DNA from: an uncultured Lachnospiraceae bacterium
GTDB lineage: Bacteria; Bacillota; Clostridia; Lachnospirales; Lachnospiraceae
DNA length: 20,359 bases
Direction of reading: 5' to 3'
Assembly (NCBI GenBank): GCA_910577735.1
Contig: CAJTOO010000038.1
Coordinates: forward strand, 1-20,359
In this document: piece after piece, positions 14,238 through 20,359 of the stretch
Numbering within the stretch: position 1 is the stretch's first letter
How the letters are laid out: every line of letters begins with the position of its first letter
Program-made: the position numbers and the translations under genes
The notes under the pieces: generated by a model
Seen by the model: the letters and a program-made list of their open reading frames with translations, nothing else
What the model was told of the DNA's origin: nothing
Database searches by the model: none

Positions 14238-14430
14238 TCATTCATTACGATTTGTATTGCCAATCAGTGCATCCATGAACAGATTCCAAAAATGCTCTTT
14301 TACTCCAGGAACATCTTGCAAAAACAGATGTTCCTGTATCGTCATCATAATTTCATACAAGTCTACACTATTTGTCTCATTCCCATTAGAGCCTAAACGC
14401 TTGCCATTTCGTCCAAACCAAATTCTATAG
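14238..14430 (-). pseudogene. Possible HipA-like kinase fragment
   Basis: The last ~62 residues of a frame ending at 14238 read NGNETNSVDLYEIMMTIQEH, then PGVKEHFWNLFMDALIGNTNRNE. The segment FWNLFMDALIGNTNRN resembles the catalytic-loop region of HipA/CtkA-type serine kinases (usually D-x-LIGN-x-DRH-x-x-NWG), and the stop falls just where NNWG would follow. The aspartate of DRH is replaced by asparagine, so it would be inactive even if expressed. The upstream part (phenylalanine-rich) does not look like coding sequence. The call rests on one motif. Confidence 0.4.
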
Positions 14431-14504
14431 AAAAGGAATACTGTGAAAAACTGAAAAAAGAAAATATAAAAGATATTTTTATTGTCGGGACATCCATTGT
14501 AAGA

Positions 14505-14525
14505 AAGTGCCGCCCGGCGGCACTT
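14505..14525. repeat. Perfect 21-base GC-rich palindrome
   Basis: AAGTGCCGCC and GGCGGCACTT flank a single central C, giving 10-base perfect arms in otherwise AT-rich sequence. It coincides with the point where the MGMT-like pseudogene ends and the next fragment begins, so it may be a terminator or a mobile-element end left at the junction. Confidence 0.6.
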
Positions 14526-14780
14526 AAATTCCTGCCGTGATAGGCTCCGTAAAATCAGCACCACTCAGCCTGGCAAAGTATTCCCAGATCTTCCAAACGA
14601 TAATCACTTTGCCGCATGGAATTTGTTTCATTGCCCTGTCATAGTCGGTGAGCGGAGCAAAATACATCCTGCTCCCCCATATTTCTCAATGCTTTTCCGA
14701 TCCGTAATCATCCTAAACTTTGGCATGTCCTTGCTGTCATGCAACATAGCGTTAAAATCTTTTTTATCCTCATTTTCCAT
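14524..14780 (-). pseudogene. MGMT-like (Ada/alkyltransferase-fold) protein, frameshifted and truncated
   Basis: From ATG 14780, with AGGAGG about 8 bases upstream, the frame reads ENEDKKDFNAMLHDSKDMPK up to EKYGG and then leaves the family, stopping at 14628. The next frame continues the same protein from MYFAPLTDYDRAMKQIPCGK through EYFARLSGADFTEPITAGI and stops at 14524. A one-base change near 14665-14675 therefore splits it. The combined sequence matches the first ~90 of about 160 residues of a clostridial protein related to O6-methylguanine-DNA methyltransferase, often carried on mobile elements. The remaining C-terminal part is missing. Two independent lesions make this a dead gene. Confidence 0.7.
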
Positions 14781-14839
14781 ATCTGACACCTCCTGCTCCA
14801 GGCACAGCTTATTTTAATTGCCTGTGCAATGAGACTGCT

Positions 14840-15268
14840 TTAAAAATTCCGGGGGCAATCAGGACCATTTTCTTCTCTTACCCGAATCAGTTCATTGATT
14901 TCCTCTGCCTGGATTTCCTGCCGCTTGCGAAAATACCAGAAGATAAACCCATCAGTAAATAAAAAGATTACCGTAAAAGAGACAAAGATAGAAACATCCA
15001 TGCCCTTCCAGAAGAACATCCTGGAAATAAACAGTGACAGCAGATACAACACCACCGATTCTGCTATGCAGTAATGACTCCATTTCCGGAATTCTATTCT
15101 GCTAATCAGCGTATCTATAAACTGGCATGCAGCAAGCCACACAAACAAAACCAGCAGGAAGGGGGAAACTTCATTCCCCCACAGCAGATCAAGCCCCCAG
15201 TTTGCAAGCACGATCAGGGTAAAGCAGATGCAGGTAGACGGAATCCGGTTCCATAATAGATTTTTCAT
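14840..15268 (-). CDS. DUF3021-type four-helix membrane protein
   Basis: 142-residue membrane protein with four hydrophobic segments at about 10-30, 36-52, 66-86 and 92-112, then a charged cytoplasmic tail (RKRQEIQAEEINELIRVREE). Size, topology and position match DUF3021, the usual partner of single-domain LytTR regulators; such partners are thought to restrain the regulator at the membrane. Its ATG overlaps the regulator's stop codon (ATGA, 15265-15268), so the two are translationally coupled. The gene looks intact. Confidence 0.8.
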   Translation of the reverse strand: MKNLLWNRIPSTCICFTLIVLANWGLDLLWGNEVSPFLLVLFVWLAACQFIDTLISRIEFRKWSHYCIAESVVLYLLSLFISRMFFWKGMDVSIFVSFTVIFLFTDGFIFWYFRKRQEIQAEEINELIRVREENGPDCPRNF

Positions 15269-15711
15269 AAGTTTTCTCCTTTCAGCTTATTTTTCAATAC
15301 TTCAATGTAATTACGGGTAACAATCTGGGTTTCCCCATTCACCAAGAAGGCTTCCAGCCGATGATTATAAAGCGAGCGCACACTTTTCAAATAATCGGTG
15401 TTGATAATGCAATTTTTGCTGATCCTTATAAAAGAAGTATGAAGCAGTTTTTCTTCCAGCGCAGCCAGCGTATCCCGGCAGAAGTAAACCTCCTTTTCCA
15501 GATAAAGAAAGGTTTGCCCGTCCGCAGAATCCATAAAATAAATTTGTTCCAGCGGAATTTGGTACTCCTTCTCTTCCTGATACCCCGTTAAGGAAAAGCC
15601 ATGCTGCCGGATCAGCTCAATCAAACTGCGGAGCCTTCCATCCACATGGGCGCAATTGATAATAATTTCTGTTTCGGAAACCGCAAGATTCTGATGAATA
15701 GTCAGCTTCAT
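15265..15711 (-). CDS. LytTR-domain transcriptional regulator
   Basis: 148-residue DNA-binding regulator with no receiver domain. Residues 1-45 form a short N-terminal region and about 50-145 a LytTR domain: LEQIYFMDSADGQTFLYLEK, CRDTLAALEEKLL, then TSFIRISKNCIINTDYLKSV and the C-terminal TQIVTRNYIEVLKNKL. The start has GGAGGAG about 5 bases upstream. It forms an overlapping operon with the DUF3021 gene. In Firmicutes such pairs typically control themselves and a nearby ABC-2 type exporter; no such exporter is in this window, the nearest transporter being the unrelated fused ABC protein at 11801-13486. Confidence 0.88.
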   Translation of the reverse strand: MKLTIHQNLAVSETEIIINCAHVDGRLRSLIELIRQHGFSLTGYQEEKEYQIPLEQIYFMDSADGQTFLYLEKEVYFCRDTLAALEEKLLHTSFIRISKNCIINTDYLKSVRSLYNHRLEAFLVNGETQIVTRNYIEVLKNKLKGENL

Positions 15712-15770
15712 TTTTCTCCTCCTCCCTTCCTCAGCAAAACTATCGTATCATCCAGGCGCCGGCAAAACAA

Positions 15771-15804
15771 TACCCCGGCAGGCAAGATGCCCTATGCCGG
15801 GGTG
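15771..15804 (-). terminator. GC-rich hairpin upstream of the LytTR operon
   Basis: ACCCCGGC (15772-15779) pairs with GCCGGGGT (15796-15803), 8 bp of nearly all GC. On the - strand ATTGTTTTG follows. It probably ends the transcript of whatever gene preceded, now the degraded coding sequence at 15836-16042. Confidence 0.55.
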
Positions 15805-15835
15805 AAATACCTTTTTTATTCCCTTTTTTCTAATA

Positions 15836-16178
15836 CTATAGCTTTACGGTATTGAATACCAGATGGAGCATACCTTTTGTCCTGCTCCTACATCCAACGC
15901 CATCGTCCACATTCCTGGTAACCTCCAAATCCTGCCGTTCCCCTGATGACAGACTGTAAGTCTCAAATGCACTCTTTCTTTTCTCGGCATCGGGCTTATC
16001 AAAATTAAAATAAAACAAGGTATCTTCGTCCCAAAATTCCATGTTGGCGATTCTAACCCCACTAAAACCATCTGAGCATCATATCAAACAACCTGATTGT
16101 CATCCGTCCATCCGGCAGGCTGCTTGAAAAAGCTGCAAAAAATGAGCCTGTTTCATGGAAACCTTTGTAGATATTATA
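15836..16178 (-). pseudogene. Degraded coding sequence, family unknown
   Basis: The frame from 16042 to 15836 reads MEFWDEDTLFYFNFDKPDAE and ends KGMLHLVFNTVKL; in-frame protein-like sequence (DGFSGVRIAN) continues upstream of the ATG without a ribosome site until a stop near 16073. A different frame at about 16064-16170 encodes ETGSFFAAFSSSLPDGRMTI. The pieces look like broken coding sequence rather than a small gene. An overlapping frame of 75 residues (15844-16071) is rich in tryptophan and proline and looks like a shadow. I do not recognise the parent. Confidence 0.35.
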
Positions 16179-16948
16179 TCAGATATCGGGGTCCGATACA
16201 GGGAACGCCATCAGACCGATATTGGCGTCCGGATTGACATCTCTGATAGCCGATAAAGCCCATGAACCGTTTCCGCAAATAAAGCAATCAATGACATATA
16301 CGGCACCGACAGATCGCTGAGACTGGATGCAAAAGGAGTCACACCATTGGCCTGCAGTGTCTCGCAGGCAGCCACCAGCTCACTGTAAGTGGATGGAATC
16401 TCAATATGATTGGCTGCCAAAACATCCTTATTATAATACAGACCGATATAGCCGTTATCAATGGGCATTGCATAGACTGCATTGTCATAGATCGCGTTTG
16501 CTCCCGCCACCGTATCCGCGTTCAGATTATCTAAAAAAGCCTCCCCGTTGATGTCTGACAGAAATTCCGGTTCGATCTCTTTCATCCAGGTAACAAGATC
16601 CGGCATATCATTTGCCGCAGCCCTTGCACGTATGGTGGTCTTAAAATCATCTGAAGACATGGACTGCATCTCAAAAGTAACATTGGGATGTTGTGCTGTA
16701 TAATGATCGAACATTTCCTGAAAAGCCGCCTGCGGTCCTGCTTCCGTTTTCAGGGAAAGCACCTCAATCACCACATTTTCCCCGCCTGCGGCATCTGCCG
16801 GTTTGTCGGCTTCCTGCGCTTCATCGCTTTCCGGCACAGTCTCCTGCTGTACCGTTTCTTCCCCTCCGCCGGCTGCACTGCCGCAGCCTGCTAATAGGCC
16901 AGCCGTCATGGTCAGACTTAAAATGACTGCTATCACTTTTTGCTTCAT
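16179..16948 (-). pseudogene. Sugar ABC transporter solute-binding lipoprotein, internal deletion and truncation
   Basis: N-terminal half of a family 1 carbohydrate-binding lipoprotein: signal peptide with lipobox LLAGC (lipidated C22 counted from ATG 16948), an acidic linker rich in E and A, then the binding fold, including NDMPDLVTWMKEIEPEFLSD and NGYIGLYYNKDVLAANHIEI. After FAETV (about 16270) the frame is lost. The next frame continues with GSWALSAIRDVNPDANIGLM, then AFPVSD, a block that in intact proteins lies roughly 60-80 residues further on, and stops at 16179. So an internal segment is deleted with a frame change, and the last ~150 residues are absent. AAAGGAG lies too close to the ATG and the ATG at 16960 has no ribosome site, so the 5' end may be damaged too. 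Confidence 0.85.
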
Positions 16949-17067
16949 ACTCCTTTGCATCAGAGAGAGATTGTCAAGTGTGTTTGTAAACTTTTCCTCT
17001 ATATTCTAAAATCCACAATTCTTACTAATATCAAGTCTCAAAAATATGATGCTTCCCATTTCTTCAG

Positions 17068-17094
17068 TATCTGTAACCCTGAGAGTTACAGATA
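17068..17094 (-). terminator. Palindrome overlapping the end of the AlbA_2-type regulator gene
   Basis: TATCTGTAAC (17068-17077) and GTTACAGATA (17085-17094) are perfect 10-base inverted arms around 7 bases, and the last codons and stop of the regulator lie in one arm. No T-run follows on either strand, so a protein-binding site is as likely as a terminator. Confidence 0.45.
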
Positions 17095-18528
17095 AATATT
17101 CCAATATCCCTTTCTATCAGATCCCACTCTTTCTATAATACCTTTTTCTCTCAGTTTTTTAAGCTTAATAGATACAGTTTTTCTGCTTATATCAAGCATT
17201 TCAGCAAGTTCAGCAGTTTTATATCTTGAGTTATCTTTTAATAATTCAATAATTCTTTTTTCTGTAACATCTGTAACCTTTTCTGTGACTTCTGTAACCT
17301 CATTGCTTTTTCTATCGTTTGTCAACGTTGCTCCCGCAGGCCGCATAGGCACAATCAACCTAAAGACATCGCCTTCCTCAAAATTCGGTTCTGCATCGGA
17401 ATAGATTTTCGTGTATTTATACAAATTCCGGACACCGGAACCAAGTGAATCCGCATATCCAATGTTTACAAAAAATTTCGCTATTATTGGATTTTTGGGA
17501 TACGGAGTGAAATTCTCAAGGCTGATTCTCCCCTTCCACTGTGTCCTGCTCCAGTTCTCCGTCCATATCCTGTCCTTTTCAATAATCAGCTTCGCAGGAA
17601 ATGCACTCTTGAATTCCCTATGCACAAGCAGGTTGCTGACAATCTCTCTAGCTATGGCAGTTCTCAGGCTTACATTGACACCGTCAATCAGGAAAAACTT
17701 ATCATCTGTGTGCTTCTTAATAAAGTCAATTAACAGGTTATAACTCTCCATCAAATTGTTTTCCACAATCAGGCGATCATCATAACGATCCATGTTCTCT
17801 ACACGGTAAATTGCATCTGTTTTGTATCCCGGCACACAGGACTGAATGGTTTCCGGTTTCCCAAATAAGAGAATGCACGCCATGTTAAAGCCTTCTTTTC
17901 CGCTTTCCATGTCTTTTTCATAAAGCCCGGCACTTCGTAACAGCTCCATGTCCGTCATATTGCCCCAAGGATGATCTTTAAATTTATTGACTGCCATCTG
18001 CCGGGCTTTCCTGACTAAATCCATACACAAATCTTCTTCTGTGGCATATGGAAATATCTTACGCTCAATATATGCTGCCGATTTCCTATTAGAAATATTG
18101 GCTACTAAATCCGCAGATGTAGTCACATCCTGGTCTGCATCTCCGTTACGGTCATATATCTTTCCACAACAGATTTCAATCTGCGAACTGACCGGGACAT
18201 ATACCCAAAGTACAAGCATTCCCTTGTACTCTATCTCCTCAAGATTTAAGTATAGAGAGGGAGCCATCTTTTGCGGATTATTGAGCAGATTTATAAAGTT
18301 TTGCTTCATATCAGCAACCTTTGCCGGATTTACGCCGATTACCTCTCCGACTTTTTTATTGCCCCGTTTCACTTCCTTTATGCCAAGCAATATATATCCA
18401 CCGTAACGGTTAGAAAACGAACTGACCGTCTCAAATACGCTGTCGCTCAAGGAATTGACACTTTCCTTATATTCCAGCGTATACCCCTCTCCCTCATTCA
18501 AAAATTCTTCTAATTTTTCAATCGTCAT
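17086..18528 (-). CDS. AlbA_2/Schlafen-domain ATP-binding regulator with C-terminal HTH
   Basis: 480-residue putative regulator. Residues about 12-125 are an AlbA_2 (Schlafen AAA_4-like) domain: GEGYTLEYKESVNSLSD and SFSNRYGGYILLGIKE. About 280-400 is a GHKL-like ATP-binding domain (HATPase_c_4 type): RTAIAREIVSNLLVHREF, then SLENFTPYPKNPIIAKFF and LGSGVRNLYKYT. A linker with repeated VTE/VTD (NEVTEVTEKVTDVTEK) leads to a winged helix at about 425-480 (TAELAEMLDISRKTVSIKLK). Family length and order are normal and the gene is intact. The ATG has AAGGCGG about 7 bases upstream and lies 13 bases after the stop of the degraded gene before it. Targets are unknown; relatives are common in mobile and accessory regions. 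Confidence 0.85.
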   Translation of the reverse strand: MTIEKLEEFLNEGEGYTLEYKESVNSLSDSVFETVSSFSNRYGGYILLGIKEVKRGNKKVGEVIGVNPAKVADMKQNFINLLNNPQKMAPSLYLNLEEIEYKGMLVLWVYVPVSSQIEICCGKIYDRNGDADQDVTTSADLVANISNRKSAAYIERKIFPYATEEDLCMDLVRKARQMAVNKFKDHPWGNMTDMELLRSAGLYEKDMESGKEGFNMACILLFGKPETIQSCVPGYKTDAIYRVENMDRYDDRLIVENNLMESYNLLIDFIKKHTDDKFFLIDGVNVSLRTAIAREIVSNLLVHREFKSAFPAKLIIEKDRIWTENWSRTQWKGRISLENFTPYPKNPIIAKFFVNIGYADSLGSGVRNLYKYTKIYSDAEPNFEEGDVFRLIVPMRPAGATLTNDRKSNEVTEVTEKVTDVTEKRIIELLKDNSRYKTAELAEMLDISRKTVSIKLKKLREKGIIERVGSDRKGYWNIYL

Positions 18529-18541
18529 TTTACCACCGCCT

Positions 18542-18967
18542 TCATTGCCCAGTCCTCATATCTCCTCTATAAACCAATGACAAATCCAATATATCATTAA
18601 ATATATTATGCATTTTGCCCCACTGTATATCTATTTGGTATTTATATAGTAAAAGTGGGATATTCCCTATTAAATTAAACCAATAAGCTATATAATTCCC
18701 TTTCGATACTTTTGCAAACATTGCATTATGTATAATCTCCAAGTAATTCTTTTTAATATCATCAGGATTATACAAATCAAATACATCTACAAATGGTAAG
18801 TCTAAATATCAGCCATCTGCATATTGTGAAACTGCTTTATGTCTCTTTCCTTTAACAACGGAATAATATCCGTATCAGGAGATATTATGGTATAGCCGTA
18901 ATATTCTATCCCATCTAAAACAAAATCTTTATACCTTGAATACATTGCATTAATAATGTCGCGGTAA
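18542..18967 (-). pseudogene. Frameshifted 3' fragment of an unrecognised protein
   Basis: Two adjacent frames read as one protein: RDIINAMYSRYKDFVLDGIE, YYGYTIISPDTDIIPLLKER to MADI (stop at 18802), then after a -1 shift LDLPFVDVFDLYNPDDIKKN to GDMRTGQ (stop at 18542). The composition is AT-rich and coding-like. The sequence joins the P-loop fragment upstream at about 18965 inside AAAGAATTA, in yet another frame. Frame 18542-18775 alone is 77 residues and has no ribosome site. I do not recognise the family; it may or may not be the continuation of the NTPase gene. Confidence 0.45.
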
Positions 18968-18973
18968 TTCTTT
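18718..18973. repeat. Imperfect direct repeat pair, about 33 bases each
   Basis: Copies at 18718-18752 and 18942-18973 share ACATTGCATTA at one end and GTAATTCTT at the other, with related sequence between. On the - strand they encode KKNYLEIIHNAMF and KNYRDIINAMY. The repeat ends coincide with the join between the P-loop fragment and the downstream fragment, so a duplication or repeat-mediated rearrangement is plausible. Confidence 0.5.
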
Positions 18974-19728
18974 AATAAAAGTGTTGTACTGCAATCGTAA
19001 TTTACGATTTATGTCTTGCGAATCAACACAAAACCTATAAACAATTGCTTCTGGAAATTTATTGCACATCTCTGTTACATAATGGCTTTTGCCAACTCCA
19101 GGTTTTCCCTCGATATATGTAATACCTTTTTTAATTCATCTGGAACACTTCTCAAAAGGACTGTATGATTATCCAAATCAGAAGAAAGCTGTATTAATTC
19201 CGGCAGTTCATCAATAGTCACATGAAAAATTGCTTTTTCTGTTTTAACTTCTGCAAGATGGTAAATCTGAATTTCCCGTTCTGGCTTTTCAAACATTGCA
19301 TCCATTAAATCCATAATTGTATCAACAGTCAAGGGTATAATTACAATATCATTGATTCTTGTACAAGATAATCCCATAAACTTATCATCTATCACTATCT
19401 TATCAGTATTGACTACAAGAACATTAGTATCAGGACTGTCATACTCGTTGACATTGTTCTTAATAACGACTTTACTATTTTCAATTTTAATGTCGCCAAT
19501 TAACGTATCAGGATAATTCTTAATCTGAACCCTATATGAAGATTTATTCTCTCCAACCGTTTCCATATACATATCATCAAAATTTTTAGTATCCAGAGAT
19601 TCAACCTCTATTTTTGAAATTTGTCGTTCAGTGTCCATCAATGCCAAAAACATTGCGAATACATGCTGTTGATATGTATAGCCTTTCATAGAATTCCTTG
19701 ATGGTTTCATTATAACGGACATCTCCAT
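18950..19728 (-). pseudogene. Nuclease plus STAND-type P-loop NTPase, defence-like, broken
   Basis: Residues 1-217 (19728-19075) start with SMKGYTYQQHVFAMFLALMD, then NFDDMYMETVGENK and YRVQIKNY. The DD...E...Q-x-K pattern suggests a PD-(D/E)XK fold of the Cap4/DUF4297 kind. After PDELKK the frame drifts, but the frame shifted by -1 continues with GITYIEGKPGVGKSHYVTEM, a clear Walker A, up to FIKEL, and stops at 18950. The switch point is A AAA AAG at about 19126-19132. Nuclease-like N-terminus followed by a P-loop NTPase is the plan of Avs/STAND antiphage proteins, normally over 1000 residues; here the NTPase stops about 60 residues in. Start candidates are ATG 19728 and ATG 19710, the latter with GGAG 12 bases upstream. 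Family assignment is from motifs only. Confidence 0.6.
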
Positions 19729-19829
19729 TTCCTAACACAAAACAAAAAAATCTCCATGCTCACATTGCCATTTCAAAAGAAAATCCAAACAATTCCTGTT
19801 CATTTCAATAATATCTAACTCAAACTTCC

Positions 19830-19845
19830 CACACCGATTGGTGTG
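19830..19845. repeat. Small perfect hairpin near the left end of the insertion sequence
   Basis: CACACC and GGTGTG flank GATT, about 108 bases before the transposase start. It probably lies at or just inside the insertion sequence's left end. The true terminal inverted repeat cannot be fixed because the right end is outside the window. Confidence 0.4.
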
Positions 19846-19902
19846 CTGAAGTGTGAAAAATCAATACTTTAGTCCATAAAAAAGGCACAAACCTGCACTT
19901 GA

Positions 19903-19911
19903 TGGTATAAT
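19903..19911 (+). promoter_or_regulatory. Extended -10 promoter for the transposase
   Basis: TGG followed by TATAAT matches an extended -10 element (TGn-TATAAT), 42 bases before the transposase ATG. No good -35 is seen 16-18 bases upstream, as is common for extended -10 promoters. Confidence 0.5.
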
Positions 19912-19952
19912 TGAATTGCGAATAACAATCACACAGCAAGGAGATTTATGCC

Positions 19953-20359
19953 ATGTCAAGTATACCATATAATGCTGAAAACGGAAAAGAGATTTCTGGT
20001 TCTGTCACAAATTTTATGACCCGATTCCAAATCGGGAAACTTCTTTTCAAATGTAATGCCGGTAAAGCAAAAGGGATTCCGGTAATCGAAGTGTTTCGAT
20101 ACCTGTTCTGTCTCATTTTCTCGGATCGAAGCATGTATATGCAGTGGAAAACAGGCATATTTGATGGTTCATTCTGCAAGAACACCGTTTATCGCTTCCT
20201 CAATAATGCGAAGATTAACTGGTCTCGGTTCACAACCTTGCTTTCAAGCCGGATCATTAACGATTTCATGAAGCCGCTTACGGATGAGAGCCGCAAAGAT
20301 GTCTTCATTATTGATGACAGCCTGTTTGACCGCTCCCGTTCAAATAAAACGGAACTTCT
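19953..20359 (+). CDS. IS4-family-like transposase, 5' part (cut by the window edge)
   Basis: Open frame running off the right edge, 135 codons visible. It reads SVTNFMTRFQIGKLLFKCNA, then GIPVIEVFRYLFCLIFSDRS, KNTVYRFLNNAKINWSRFTT, SSRIINDFMKPLT and VFIIDDSLFDRSRSNKTEL. This is the N-terminal DNA-binding region and the first catalytic aspartate block (IIDDSLFDRSRS) of IS4-type DDE transposases common in Lachnospiraceae. AAGGAG lies 9 bases before the ATG; another ATG at 19948 is in a different, short frame. The visible part has no stops, so the element may be intact. It lies next to the decayed defence gene, 224 bases from its start codon, on the opposite strand. The second and third catalytic residues are beyond the window. 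Confidence 0.85.
   Translation, partial: MSSIPYNAENGKEISGSVTNFMTRFQIGKLLFKCNAGKAKGIPVIEVFRYLFCLIFSDRSMYMQWKTGIFDGSFCKNTVYRFLNNAKINWSRFTTLLSSRIINDFMKPLTDESRKDVFIIDDSLFDRSRSNKTEL

Noticed and set aside
15265..15711. LytTR regulator as the response regulator for the GHKL kinase
   Set aside because: It has no receiver domain, lies about 8 kb away and is coupled to a DUF3021 partner.
15844..16071. 75-codon tryptophan/proline-rich frame
   Set aside because: It overlaps a more protein-like frame (15836-16042) on the same strand and has no ribosome site.
17261..17298. CRISPR-like array from the repeated TCTGTAAC octamers
   Set aside because: Units of 8 bases with 1-4 base gaps inside a coding linker are far too short for CRISPR repeats and spacers.
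19946..20185. 79-codon - strand frame at the right edge
   Set aside because: Antisense to the recognisable transposase, which has a ribosome site and an IS4-type catalytic block.

Overview
The window looks like a chromosomal segment of a gut-type Firmicute, most likely a Lachnospiraceae/Clostridia species. The evidence is strong AGGAGG-type ribosome sites, moderate GC, an allulose epimerase close to those of Clostridium/Ruminococcus-type bacteria, a GHKL kinase of the Agr type, a LytTR/DUF3021 pair, a remnant of a Tn1549-like conjugative element and an IS4-like transposase. No rRNA or tRNA genes were seen.

Layout. (1) 51-6045, + strand: an intact three-gene sugar operon of a GH38 alpha-mannosidase, a D-allulose/tagatose 3-epimerase and FucI. 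FucI-type enzymes can also convert D-altrose to D-allulose, which the epimerase turns into D-fructose, so the set could process a rare hexose as well as mannosides or L-fucose. (2) 6070-9813, - strand: a GHKL histidine kinase without a response regulator, preceded 24 bases upstream by an unusual fusion protein (SF1 helicase, PD-(D/E)XK-like nuclease, DEDDh exonuclease). (3) 9945-10390: an HxlR-family regulator with an abnormal N-terminus, facing a 32-base dyad that is probably its operator. (4) About 10300-16960: a patchwork in which intact operons (ABC exporter with a 79-residue companion; LytTR with DUF3021) alternate with truncated or frameshifted genes. The fragments are a conjugative-element protein, an Fe-S aldo/keto reductase tail, a YafY-type regulator head, an AAA ATPase head, a HipA-like kinase piece, an MGMT-like protein and a sugar-binding lipoprotein. 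(5) 17086-18528: an intact AlbA_2/Schlafen-type ATP-binding regulator. (6) 18542-19728: decayed coding sequence whose 5' part looks like a defence protein (PD-(D/E)XK-like domain followed by a P-loop NTPase) broken at a slippery A-tract. (7) 19830-20359: the left end and 5' part of an IS4-like insertion sequence, cut by the window edge.

Overall, a stable sugar-utilisation operon sits beside a plastic accessory region that has repeatedly received and lost mobile or defence genes, nearly all on the - strand. The helicase-nuclease-exonuclease fusion is the best candidate for an undercharacterised system. All family assignments are from reading motifs; no database search was run.
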